From Pseudomonadota bacterium (GTDB lineage Bacteria; Pseudomonadota; Gammaproteobacteria; Steroidobacterales; Steroidobacteraceae), in contig JABBNZ010000007.1 in NCBI GenBank assembly GCA_019352035.1, positions 32,382 to 96,381 on the forward strand: a stretch of DNA of 64,000 bases, read 5' to 3'. Shown in pieces: positions 45,268-56,472 of the stretch. The notes beneath the pieces are model-generated. The model did no database searches. It was not told where the DNA came from and was given only the letters and a program-made list of their open reading frames with translations. Each line of letters starts with the position of its first letter. Position 1 is the stretch's first letter. A program made the translations under genes and the position numbers.

Positions 45268-47382
45268 ATGACGAGTGAGGCGCCGGCGCAGCTCCAATCC
45301 GCCCTGCGCGAGGCCTACGCGCTGCATCGGGCGGGACGGCTCGAGGAGGCACGCGCGCTCTGCGCGCGGGTGCTGCAGCTGCGGCCGCAGCAGACCGAGG
45401 CGCTGATCCTGTCGGGTATCATTGCCGCTCAAACGGGCGAGGCCGCGCGCGCCGTCGCGCTCTTCGATCAGGTGCTGCGGCTCGATTCGCGAAACCTCGC
45501 CGCCCACATCAACCGTGGCCATGCCCTGCGCGCCCTGAGCCAGCCGGCCGCCGCCATCGCCGGCTACGATGCGGCGATCGCGATCGCGCCCGGACACGCG
45601 GCGGCACACAACGGCAGGGGCAAGGCGTTGCTGGAGCTTCGCCAGTACGAGGCCGCGGTCTCGAGCCACGACCACGCCCTCGCGCTGCAGCCCGACTACG
45701 CCGCGGCGCACCTCGATCGCGCCATCGCGCTGCTCGGGATGATGCGTCACGAGGCCGCGCTCGAGAGCCTCGATCGGGTCATCGCGCTCGCGCCGCGCCA
45801 CCCGGGCGCGTGGTATCTGCGCGGCAACGCGTTGTATTGCGGCGGGCGGCTCGAGGGGGCGCTCGAGAGTTACGATCGGGCGCTGGCCCTCGCGCCCGGC
45901 GATGCCCGCGCCTGGCACAACCGCGCCAATGCGCTTTTCATTCTGGGACGCGCGGCGGAGGCGGCGGCAAGCTATGACCGGGCAATCGCGCTCGACCCCG
46001 GCCTGAAATCCTCCTACGGCGAGCGCCTGCACGCCCGGATGCACATCGCCGACTGGCGCGACTTCGCGCCCGAAGTCGCGCGGCTCAAGGCGCTCATCGA
46101 GCGCGACGAGGCGGCCTCCAATCCGTTCACCCTCCTCGGCCTCTGCGGCTGCGCCCCCTTGCAGCGGCAGGCGGCGCGGACCTGGGTGCGGGAGCGCTGT
46201 CCGCCCAACGCCGCACTCGGGCCGATTCCCGCGCGCCCCCGGCGCGGGAAGCTCAAGATCGGCTACTTCTCCGCGGAATTCCACGGCCATGCCACCGCAT
46301 CGCTCACCGCGGAGCTCTTCGAGATCCACGATCGCGCGCGCTTCGAGGTCATCGGGTTCTCCTTCGGTCCCGACACCCGGGATGAGATGCGCCAGCGGCT
46401 CGAGGCGGCGTTCGATCGCTTCCTCGACGTGCGGGCGCAGTCCGATGCCGATATCGCGCGGCTCGCGAGGAGCCTCGAGATCGACATCGCCGTGGATCTC
46501 GGCGGCTTCACGCGCGGCGGCCGGCCCGGGATATTCGCGCTGCGCGCCGCGCCCGTGCAGGTGAGCTATCTCGGCTACCTCGGCACGATGTCGGCCGAGT
46601 ACATGGACTACCTCATCGCGGACGAGACGATCGTTCCCGAGACGCATCGGGATCATTATTCCGAGAAGATCGTCTACCTGCCGAGCTATCAGGTGAATGA
46701 CTCGAAGCGGCACATCGCCGAGCGGCGATTCACGCGCGCGGAGTTGGGCCTGCCGCCCTCAGGGTTCGTGTTCTGCTGCTTCAACTCCACCTACAAGATC
46801 ACGCCGCGGACATACGACACCTGGATGCGCATCCTCACGCGGGTCCCCGGCAGCGTCCTCCTGCTGCTCGGAGGCGGCGAGCCCCTCGAGAGCAACCTCA
46901 GGCGGGAAGCGCGTGCGCGGGGCGTCGATCCGCAAAGGATCGCCTTCGGCGGGCGGCTGCCGGCGCCCGAGTATCTCGCCCGCTATCGCGCGGCCGATCT
47001 CTTCCTCGACACCCTGCCCTACAACGCCGGCACGACGGCGAGCGATGCGCTCTGGGCGGGCTTGCCGGTCCTCACCTGCCGGGGCGAGGCCTTTGCCGGC
47101 CGGATCGGCGCGAGCCTGCTGCGCGCCGTCGGGCTCCCGGAGCTCATCGCCTCGACGCCCGAGGAATACGAGCGGCTCGCGATCGAGCTCGCCAGCGATC
47201 CTGCGGCGCTCACCGCCCTGCGAGCCAGGCTGGCCGGCGATCTTCGCTCGAGGCTATTGTTCGACACTCCCTCCTTCGCTCGCCATCTGGAAGCCGCCTA
47301 CGCCGCCATGGCCGACCGCCACCACGCCGGGTTGGCTCCCCAGACGATCGCCTCGTCTCAGCTTGCGCCGCCGGCGCTGTAA
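45268..47382 (+). CDS. TPR / O-GlcNAc-transferase-like glycosyltransferase (GT41, SPINDLY type)
   Basis: A 704-residue protein. Residues about 5-270 form seven or so tetratricopeptide repeats (AYALHRAGRLEEARALCARV; YDRAIALDPGLKSSY). The C-terminal half is the GT41 catalytic domain: IGYFSAEFHGHATASLTAEL with the conserved His, DIAVDLGGFTRGGRPGIFAL, APVQVSYLGYLGTM, FCCFNSTYKITPRTYDTW with the conserved Lys, and DTLPYNAGTTASDALWAGLP. It is predicted to transfer a sugar from a nucleotide donor to protein Ser or Thr. The ATG at 45268 is preferred over the frame start at 45196. Operator site 7 suggests carbohydrate-responsive expression, unusual for this family. Confidence 0.9.
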   Translation: MTSEAPAQLQSALREAYALHRAGRLEEARALCARVLQLRPQQTEALILSGIIAAQTGEAARAVALFDQVLRLDSRNLAAHINRGHALRALSQPAAAIAGYDAAIAIAPGHAAAHNGRGKALLELRQYEAAVSSHDHALALQPDYAAAHLDRAIALLGMMRHEAALESLDRVIALAPRHPGAWYLRGNALYCGGRLEGALESYDRALALAPGDARAWHNRANALFILGRAAEAAASYDRAIALDPGLKSSYGERLHARMHIADWRDFAPEVARLKALIERDEAASNPFTLLGLCGCAPLQRQAARTWVRERCPPNAALGPIPARPRRGKLKIGYFSAEFHGHATASLTAELFEIHDRARFEVIGFSFGPDTRDEMRQRLEAAFDRFLDVRAQSDADIARLARSLEIDIAVDLGGFTRGGRPGIFALRAAPVQVSYLGYLGTMSAEYMDYLIADETIVPETHRDHYSEKIVYLPSYQVNDSKRHIAERRFTRAELGLPPSGFVFCCFNSTYKITPRTYDTWMRILTRVPGSVLLLLGGGEPLESNLRREARARGVDPQRIAFGGRLPAPEYLARYRAADLFLDTLPYNAGTTASDALWAGLPVLTCRGEAFAGRIGASLLRAVGLPELIASTPEEYERLAIELASDPAALTALRARLAGDLRSRLLFDTPSFARHLEAAYAAMADRHHAGLAPQTIASSQLAPPAL

Positions 47383-47408
47383 ATCCAGATTGATGGGCTT
47401 GCGAGGCA

Positions 47409-47427
47409 GGCCGGTCGCTGACCGGCC
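47409..47427 (+). terminator. Hairpin after GT41 gene
   Basis: An 8-bp perfect stem (47409-47416 and 47420-47427) with a 3-base loop, 26 bases after the stop. It lacks a T-run, so terminator function is tentative. Confidence 0.4.
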
Positions 47428-47554
47428 AATTCGGGACGATCGTCATCGGCAGTCAGTTGACCACACAGCCGCCGTTGGCGGGACGCCTTGGAATCGCTAC
47501 GACGATCGCACCCTGCGGCCTTCGGCCGCCACCGCGTGATCGGTACCGCCTTAT

Positions 47555-47568
47555 TGACAGCGCTATCA
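47555..47568 (+). promoter_or_regulatory. LacI-type operator (site 8) before second GH3 gene
   Basis: Reads TGACAGCGCTATCA, a near palindrome. It ends 24 bases before the ATG at 47593. Confidence 0.75.
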
Positions 47569-47592
47569 TCGCATGGGATTCTCCGGCGCCAG

Positions 47593-50115
<2,523 letters not shown>

Positions 50116-50208
50116 CGGATCCCGCTGTCGAAGACCTGCGAATGTTTGCCGCTCCCGCTCAATTGAGCAATATTAACTGCTCGTCTGAGCAGAGGAGCAG
50201 CCTATCCC

Positions 50209-50454
50209 ATGAGCGACTCGGACCGGCCCCGCGGGCCGGATCGGCTGCGATGGAATGCCGTCCGAGAGTCGGCAGGCGACTGGGCGAGCTCCGAGCGCAG
50301 CTTGATCGCCGAGGTTCCCTCCGTGATCGTACCCGAGGAGGCCAACACATTGATCAATCCCCGACATCGCGATGCAATGCGATTACGCACCCGGAAGGTG
50401 CGTCGGTGGACGTACGACCCCAGACTCTCACGTCATCCCCGTGGCGCGCACTGA
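50209..50454 (+). pseudogene. C-terminal remnant of a RES-domain NAD-degrading toxin
   Basis: The 81-codon frame resembles the last third of RES-family toxins: AGDWASSERSLIAEVPSVIV, then EEANTLINPRHRDA and RRWTYDPRL, matching the typical W-x-x-S, VPS-x-I-V-P, N-x-L-x-NP-x-H and DPRL pattern. The N-terminal two thirds with the GGRWN and Tyr/Glu active-site segments are missing, and the preceding 90 bases do not encode them in any frame. A Xre/MbcA-like antitoxin gene is also absent. AGAGGAG precedes the ATG, so the fragment may still be translated, but it cannot be an active toxin. Confidence 0.65.
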
Positions 50455-50481
50455 GGCGGCCCACCGGTTAGACTCCCTCTC

Positions 50482-51393
50482 ATGGCCCGCAATCGTCCCC
50501 TCATCCGCCGTTCCACGCTGAATGGCCGGCAGGTGCTCACCCAGGGCCTGTCGCGGCGCACGTGGCGCGATCTCTATCACCTCTTCATGACCCTCAGCTG
50601 GCCGCGGCTCTTCCTGAGCTATGCCGGCTTCTTCGCGCTCTTCAATGTCCTCTTCGCGACGGCCTATCAGCTGCAGGCCGGGGATATCGCCAACCTCAAT
50701 CCCGCCGGCTACTGGGGCCGGTTCTTCTTCAGCGTGGAGACGCTGGCGACGGTCGGCTACGGGGACATGCACCCGCAGACGGTCTACGCGCACCTCATCG
50801 CCTCGGTCGAGATCTTCACCGGGATGATGAGCCTCGCGCTCATCACCGGCATGATGTTCGCGCGTTTCTCGCGGCCGACCGCGCGCATCCTCTTCGCCAC
50901 GCACGCGGTCATCCGCCAGTTCGACGGCAGGCAGACGCTCATGCTGCGCGCCGCCAACGAGCGGCAGAACGTCATCATGGAGGCATCGGCGCAGCTGCGC
51001 TTCATCCGCGACGAGCAGACGGTCGAAGGCTATCGGATCCGGCGCATCTACGACCTGCCGCTGCGCCGCAGCGAGCAACCCGTATTCCTCTTCGGCTGGA
51101 GCCTGATGCACCTCATCGACGAGGCGAGTCCCTTGGCCAGCGCCACCTTCGAGTCACTTCAGGCCACGAGGGCGTTCCTGCTCCTGACCATCGGCGGCAT
51201 CGATGAGACGACCGGTCAGACGCTGATGTCGCGCCACGAATATCACGCTTCCGCGATCCGCTGGAACCATACCTTCGCGGATATCTTCACGTCGGGCGAG
51301 GACGGGATCGACCGCTTCGATTACTCGAAATTCCACGACGTCGAGCCGCTGCCGCAGCCGCCGAGCGAGGCCGCCGCCGAGCGGGCGGGCTGA
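50482..51393 (+). CDS. Inward-rectifier-type potassium channel (KirBac)
   Basis: A 303-residue channel subunit with two membrane helices (about 38-60 and 103-125) around a pore loop carrying the K+ filter TVGYGD at 90-95. The C-terminal beta-rich cytoplasmic domain is of the IRK type (RFSRPTARILFATHAVI; LMLRAANERQNVIMEASAQL; YRIRRIYDLPLRRSE; HEYHASAIRWNHTFADIF). Length and order match bacterial Kir channels. No operon partner. Confidence 0.92.
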   Translation: MARNRPLIRRSTLNGRQVLTQGLSRRTWRDLYHLFMTLSWPRLFLSYAGFFALFNVLFATAYQLQAGDIANLNPAGYWGRFFFSVETLATVGYGDMHPQTVYAHLIASVEIFTGMMSLALITGMMFARFSRPTARILFATHAVIRQFDGRQTLMLRAANERQNVIMEASAQLRFIRDEQTVEGYRIRRIYDLPLRRSEQPVFLFGWSLMHLIDEASPLASATFESLQATRAFLLLTIGGIDETTGQTLMSRHEYHASAIRWNHTFADIFTSGEDGIDRFDYSKFHDVEPLPQPPSEAAAERAG

Positions 51394-51602
51394 GCCGCGC
51401 CAGCCGCTGTCCCCCGATGCGCTCCCCGAGGGTGTGGTTGCTCGCGAACCCGCCATAACCGGGCGTTTGGCGCAAATCCGCACGAAGACAGAGCCTTCCG
51501 ACGGTGCTTCGTCGCTGCCGCGCTGTTAGCGTGCCTTCCCGGCGTCGTGACCGCGAACGCCCGCTCGAGGCCGAAGGCTTCGCAAATGGGTTCCCGCCCG
51601 GC

Positions 51603-51631
51603 TTGACGTGGTGAATAGTATTCACTAGAGT
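51603..51631 (+). promoter_or_regulatory. Sigma-70-like promoter with palindrome filling the spacer
   Basis: TTGACG (51603-51608) and TAGAGT (51626-51631) are 17 bases apart, and bases 51611-51625 form a perfect palindrome GTGAATAGTATTCAC. A repressor bound there would block polymerase. The ATG of the DUF4160 frame lies at 51636, so the transcript would be leaderless or nearly so. Autoregulation by the downstream DUF2442 protein, which has a helix-turn-helix-like tail, is a plausible inference. Confidence 0.55.
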
Positions 51632-51635
51632 CCGC

Positions 51636-51821
51636 ATGACCACTCTGCATCGCAACCGCAAGTGGAAGATTCAGGTCTTCGGGCGCGAACATGGAACACC
51701 CCACTTCCAAATCCAGCGAGATAGCGGTGAGACTCAAGATCACGGGCGTCGAAGCGCTGCCGCCGGCGCGGTTGCGGATTCAGTGGGCGAGCGGGGATCG
51801 GAGCACCGTCGAGGTTGGTGA
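51636..51821 (+). pseudogene. Truncated DUF4160 gene
   Basis: The first 27 codons (MTTLHRNRKWKIQVFGREHG then TPHFQIQ) match the start of DUF4160 proteins, which usually have about 80 residues. After that the frame reads sequence that overlaps the DUF2442 gene in another frame and no longer looks like the family. This suggests an internal deletion that brought the DUF4160 start directly against the DUF2442 gene. The two families usually form a toxin-antitoxin-like pair. Confidence 0.55.
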
Positions 51822-52215
51822 GTATCTGCGGGCACCCGGGCACGAGCGATTGCGCGACCCGGCGCTCTTTTCCCGCGCTCGGGTGGAAGAATGGGGCCAC
51901 GGCGTCGAGTGGCCCGAGGCCGACGTCGGGATCCCGGGCGAGGCGCTTTACCGCTTGTCGAAGGAGCAGAGCGGCAAGGCATATCCGACATCAGACTTCA
52001 ATGCCTGGATGAAGCGCAACGCACTGTCTCTCGCCGCCGCATCCAAGGCCCTGCATCTGACACGCCGGACGATCATCTACTACAGCACCGGAGCCAAGCC
52101 CATTCCCATGTATATGGGGCTTGCCTGCAAAGGCTGGGAGGCCATGCAGCGGCCTCGCCGCAGCGCGGCGAAATCGAGTGCCCGGCCCGCCGAGCGGCGC
52201 AGCGGCTCGCGCTGA
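51691..52215 (+). CDS. DUF2442 protein with helix-turn-helix-like tail
   Basis: The DUF2442 core is at about 13-90 (VRLKITGVEALPPARLRIQW; GHERLRDPALFSRARVEEWG; WPEADVGIPGEALYRLSKEQ). Residues about 100-150 (NALSLAAASKALHLTRRTII, YYSTGAKPIP) look like a helix-turn-helix similar to that of Xre antitoxins. ATG 51691 lies inside the truncated DUF4160 frame; GTG 51727, just before RLKITGVE, would be the normal family start. It probably acts as a repressor or antitoxin; its usual partner is broken here. Confidence 0.7.
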   Translation: MEHPTSKSSEIAVRLKITGVEALPPARLRIQWASGDRSTVEVGEYLRAPGHERLRDPALFSRARVEEWGHGVEWPEADVGIPGEALYRLSKEQSGKAYPTSDFNAWMKRNALSLAAASKALHLTRRTIIYYSTGAKPIPMYMGLACKGWEAMQRPRRSAAKSSARPAERRSGSR

Positions 52216-52293
52216 TCGGTCCGCAGCCGCCGGGCTTTCCGCGCATCCTGGTAAAGCGAAGTCCCCGTCCGGCGCCCGCGCCGCGCTGAGCGC

Positions 52294-53448
52294 CTATTCG
52301 GGCCCTTCGCCCGTGAGGTGAGCCTTCGTGTCGCGGACGAGGAAGTCCACGACCGCCTGCATCGCCTCCCGAGCGCTCGCGCCGCCGGCGCGCGCCTGCT
52401 CGTACATCCTGATCTGCCGGTGCGCGCTCGTGCCGTGCAGGAGGATGGTGTCGAGATGCTCGAGCTCGCGCAGACACCCGAGCTCGGCGGCATCCTCGCG
52501 CACGAGCTCGATCAGCTCCCTCACCAGCTGCGGAAAGGCGACGAGCTGCCCGTGCGCGAGGTCGAGCAGCTCGCCCTCGACGCCGTAGCGCATGGCGCGC
52601 CAGCGGTTCTCGGCGATGAGCGTGTTGGGATAGATGCGCCAGGAGCGGTTCTCGAGCTTCAGGCGGTACAGCCGCCGCGCCAGCGAGACGATGAGCGCCG
52701 CGAGGCATGCCGCATCATCGATGCTGGTGCAGCTGTCCATCACCCGCACCTCGAGCGCCGGGTGGTGCGGGTTCGGGCGCACGTCCCACCACATCTTGCC
52801 CGCATCCTCGATCACCCCGTTGCGGATCAGCATGTCGAGATTGCGCTTGAGCTCCGCGAAGCTCGTAAACCGCTCCGGCAATCCGGTGCGCGGCAGGGAG
52901 TTGAAGAGCGTCATCCGAAACGACATGAGCCCCGTGCGCTCCCCCTCCCAGAAGGGCGAGGAGCACGAGAGCGCGAGCAGATGCGGCACGAAGTAGGACA
53001 GCTGGTTCATCAGATCGACGCGCAGGTCATCGTCGTCGATGCCGACGTGCACGTGCATGCCGCAGACCATGAGGCGCCGCGCCGCCCCCTGCATCTCGTT
53101 GGCCAGGGCGAAGTACTGCTCGCGCTCGGTCGTGATCTGCCGCGTCGATTTGGCGAAGGGGTGCGTGGAGGCGGCGATCGGGGCGCAGCCATGGCGGCCG
53201 GCCACCTCGCAGATGATGGCGCGCAGCCGGGCGAGATCCGCCCGGGCCTCGCGCACCGAGGCGCAGGGCCGTGTGCTCGCCTCGAGCTGACTGCGCAGGA
53301 AGCGCGGATTCACCTGGCCTGCCGAGCGGCGGGCGCACTCCTCGAGGAGCGGCGCGGGAGGATTCTCGTCGACATCGCGCGAGTCGAGGTTGACGAGCAG
53401 GTACTCTTCTTCGATGCCGACCGAGAAGGGCGGCGCGGCGCTGCTCAT
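52294..53448 (-). CDS. Carboxylate-amine ligase, YbdK / GCS2 family
   Basis: A 384-residue ATP-dependent ligase related to plant-type glutamate-cysteine ligase. Conserved segments: VGIEEEYLLVNLDSRDV (metal/ATP-binding Glu cluster), MQGAARRLMVCGMHVHVGID, DVRPNPHHPALEVRVMDSCT, and ENRWRAMRYGVEGELLDL. E. coli YbdK has weak glutamate-cysteine ligase activity; the physiological role is unclear. It is convergent with the DUF2442 gene. Confidence 0.9.
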   Translation of the reverse strand: MSSAAPPFSVGIEEEYLLVNLDSRDVDENPPAPLLEECARRSAGQVNPRFLRSQLEASTRPCASVREARADLARLRAIICEVAGRHGCAPIAASTHPFAKSTRQITTEREQYFALANEMQGAARRLMVCGMHVHVGIDDDDLRVDLMNQLSYFVPHLLALSCSSPFWEGERTGLMSFRMTLFNSLPRTGLPERFTSFAELKRNLDMLIRNGVIEDAGKMWWDVRPNPHHPALEVRVMDSCTSIDDAACLAALIVSLARRLYRLKLENRSWRIYPNTLIAENRWRAMRYGVEGELLDLAHGQLVAFPQLVRELIELVREDAAELGCLRELEHLDTILLHGTSAHRQIRMYEQARAGGASAREAMQAVVDFLVRDTKAHLTGEGPE

Positions 53449-53520
53449 GACACACTCCGTTTCCCGGCGGCCCTATCGGGCCCGGTGGATGCGGCTCTCA
53501 AGGGACGGAGTGTACAACGG

Positions 53521-56463
53521 TTACAGCGAGAGCTTCTCGATCGGCTCGGGCCTGGCGAGGTAATAGCCCTGCGCGTAATCGATGCCGATGCGCTCGAGCT
53601 CATCGAGCACGGCCTGGGACTCCACACACTCCGCCACCGTCTCGATGCCGAGGGTGCGGCCGACCTTGCAGATGGCCTCGACCATGCTGCGGTCCACCGG
53701 ATCGTCGGCGACGTGGCTGATGAACTGGCCGTCGATCTTCAGGTAGTCCACCGGCAGGGTCTTCAGGTACATGAAGGAGGAGAGCCCGGTGCCGAAGTCA
53801 TCCAGCGCGAACTTGCAGCCGCGAGCCTTGAGCTCGCGCATGACGAAGGTCGCATTCGAGAGGTTCGTGACCGCCGCCGTCTCGGTGATCTCGAAGCACA
53901 GCGCCTGTGCGAGCGTGGCATCGCCCACGTGCTGCATCACGAAGTCGATGAATGACTGCTCGTTGAGCGAGGTGCCGGAGAGATTGACCGCGAGCAGCGG
54001 CAGGGCCACCCGCCCCTGGCGCTCGGCGGCGGCCCGTGCGGCCGTCCGCGGGCCGGCATTGACGGCTTCCTTGAGGTCCGCGCGGGCGGCCCAGTCCTTC
54101 AGCCGCTCGACGGCCCGCTGCACCACCCAGCGGTCGATGACCGACATGACGTTGTAGCGCTCGGCCGCCGGGATGAATTCCCCCGGGGCGATGAGGCGCC
54201 CGTCATCGTCGCGCAGGCGCACCGTCAGCTCGTGAAACGCCATCGCGCCGGCGCGGGCGATCGGGCGGATGGGCTGGAAGAAGAGCTCCAGGCGGTTCTC
54301 CTCCGCGGCGCGCGTCACGCGCGCGACCCAGTGCATCTCACGATGGCGGGGGTGGGAGATCCCGTCGGACTCGTAGAGGTGCACACGGTTGCGGCCCTCG
54401 TCCTTCGCCGCATAGCAAGCGATGTCGGCAGCGCTCATCACGTTGGCGACGCTTTCCGTCTCTGCCGTGATCTGCACGACGCCGACACTCGCGCCCACCG
54501 AGAGCGTCATGGCGCCCCAGACGAAACGGTAGTCGCGGATGGCCTGGCGGACACCCTCCGCGATGCGCGTCGACTGCTCAACCGTGCAGCCGTCCAGCAG
54601 CACTCCGAACTCATCACCGCCGAGCCGGGCGATCGTGTCGGACGCCCTTACCCGCGACTGCAAGAGTCCCGTGACATCGCGCAACAGCCGGTCGCCCGCC
54701 TGGTGGCCACAGGTGTCATTCACCACCTTGAACTGATCGAGATCGATGTAGAGGAGCGCGTAATTGCCCTCTCCGCGCTGCGCGCTCAGCACCGCCGCGT
54801 GCAGTCGGTTGTCGAACTCGCGGCGATTGATGAGGCCGGTCAGCGCATCGTGGCTCGCCTGGTAGGACAGCGCGCGCTTCAGCCGCCGCTCCTTGGTCAC
54901 GTCGTGGAAGACGATGACGGCGCCGATCACCCGTCCCTGGCGGTCGCAGATGGGGGCCGCCGACTCCTGGATCGCGACTTCGTGGCCCGAGCGGGTGATG
55001 AGCACCGAGTGATCGGCCGGAGCGCTGGCCTCTGCGCCCCCCAGCACGCACAGGAGCGGGTTCTCGATCGGCTCGTGGGTGATCTCGTTGACGAGGCGCA
55101 GCACCTCGCCGATGGGGCGGCCGCGCGCCTCCTCGAGCGTCCAGGCGGTGAGGGTCTCGGCGACGGGATTGATGTACTCGATGCGTCCATCCGCATCGGT
55201 GCTGATGACCGCATCACCGATCGACTGCAAGGTCACTTGCGCCCGCTCCTTCTCGGCGAACACTGCCTGCTCGGCACGCTTGCGCTCCGTGATGTCGGCA
55301 ATCGTCCCCTCGTAATACGTGATCCGGTTGGCTTCATCGCGGACGGCGCGTGCGTTCTCGAGAATGACGACCTGCTCTCCATCACGGCGGCGCATCAGGA
55401 ATTCCGCGCTGCGAATCTCCCCCTCCGACTCCACTCGGCGGATGAATTCAGCCCGGTCAACCGGATTCCAGTAGAGCGTTGCAACGCTTGGCAGGGCGTA
55501 CAGTTCCTCGGCGCTGTCATAGCCGAGGATGGCCACGAAGGCGGGGTTGACCGAGCGCAGCCGCCCGTCCCGGCCGCTCTGGTACACCCCCTCGATGATG
55601 GTCTCGAACAGGCCGCGGTATTTCGCCTCGCTCGCCCGCAGCGCTTCCTCGGCCAGGCGCCGCGCGATGGCGATGCCCGCGATCTGCGCCGCGTGATCCA
55701 TGATGCGAAGCTCCCGCTGTCCCGGCAGGCCCGAGGCCGAGTGGAACACGCACAGGGAGCCGAGCACCCTGCCGTCGGCCGCCTTGATCGGCGTCGACCA
55801 GGCGGCATTCAGTCCCGCCCCCAGGGCATGGGCGCGCGGCTGCTCCCAGAACGGGTCGGTGCCGATGTCGGCCACCAGCACCTGGCGGCCCAGATACACC
55901 GAGGCCGCGCAGGAGCCGTTGCGGATGTCGACCGCGCAGTGCTCGAGAGCCGCCCGCAGCGCCGCCGGCATCCGCGGCGAGACGAGATAGGAGAATCCCG
56001 CCCCGTTGGCGGCCAGCACGGTGATCGAGCAGACGGTGCCGACGCCCACCGTCTCGATGAAGCGGGTGATGGAAGACAGGATGTCCGCGAGGGGCGCGCT
56101 GCCCGTCAGCTGCTCGAGCACGGCGCGCTCGGCCAGCGCGACGCGCTCGGTGAGCTCCGATTCCCGGGCGCGATACGCGAGCTCCGCCGCCTCATCGGCC
56201 ATCAGGCGCATCGACTGCACGATGCCGCGCCGCTCGGCGTCCATCGCCTCGAACTGCACGCTCACGAGACCGAGCAGCAGCCCGTAGTCGGGGACCTCGA
56301 GCCCGGTCCGAAGCGCCGCCTCCCTCATGATGGCGCGCACCTGCGGGTGCAGATCATCCACCGGCAGCGCGAGCCCGGGCTGCGCCCGAACGAGCGTCGT
56401 CGTCGCCGTGGTGCTCGGCTGCGGATCCTCGGGCAACGGCACGGCTGTCTGCGCAGTTGACAT
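53521..56463 (-). CDS. GAF-PAS-PAS-GGDEF-EAL cyclic-di-GMP signalling protein
   Basis: A 980-residue cytoplasmic protein. An N-terminal coiled region (about 60-130) is followed by a GAF domain (about 135-270), two PAS/PAC domains (about 275-400 and 400-520), a GGDEF domain with intact RLGGDEFGVLLDG and an EAL domain. In the EAL domain the signature itself reads HELTVRLR, but the catalytic partners NLSG, FEITET, LDDFGTG, LKIDG and AECVES are present, so phosphodiesterase activity is likely. A 25-residue Ala-rich insertion precedes NLSG. No transmembrane helix. Confidence 0.93.
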   Translation of the reverse strand: MSTAQTAVPLPEDPQPSTTATTTLVRAQPGLALPVDDLHPQVRAIMREAALRTGLEVPDYGLLLGLVSVQFEAMDAERRGIVQSMRLMADEAAELAYRARESELTERVALAERAVLEQLTGSAPLADILSSITRFIETVGVGTVCSITVLAANGAGFSYLVSPRMPAALRAALEHCAVDIRNGSCAASVYLGRQVLVADIGTDPFWEQPRAHALGAGLNAAWSTPIKAADGRVLGSLCVFHSASGLPGQRELRIMDHAAQIAGIAIARRLAEEALRASEAKYRGLFETIIEGVYQSGRDGRLRSVNPAFVAILGYDSAEELYALPSVATLYWNPVDRAEFIRRVESEGEIRSAEFLMRRRDGEQVVILENARAVRDEANRITYYEGTIADITERKRAEQAVFAEKERAQVTLQSIGDAVISTDADGRIEYINPVAETLTAWTLEEARGRPIGEVLRLVNEITHEPIENPLLCVLGGAEASAPADHSVLITRSGHEVAIQESAAPICDRQGRVIGAVIVFHDVTKERRLKRALSYQASHDALTGLINRREFDNRLHAAVLSAQRGEGNYALLYIDLDQFKVVNDTCGHQAGDRLLRDVTGLLQSRVRASDTIARLGGDEFGVLLDGCTVEQSTRIAEGVRQAIRDYRFVWGAMTLSVGASVGVVQITAETESVANVMSAADIACYAAKDEGRNRVHLYESDGISHPRHREMHWVARVTRAAEENRLELFFQPIRPIARAGAMAFHELTVRLRDDDGRLIAPGEFIPAAERYNVMSVIDRWVVQRAVERLKDWAARADLKEAVNAGPRTAARAAAERQGRVALPLLAVNLSGTSLNEQSFIDFVMQHVGDATLAQALCFEITETAAVTNLSNATFVMRELKARGCKFALDDFGTGLSSFMYLKTLPVDYLKIDGQFISHVADDPVDRSMVEAICKVGRTLGIETVAECVESQAVLDELERIGIDYAQGYYLARPEPIEKLSL

Positions 56464-56472
56464 AATTCAGGG

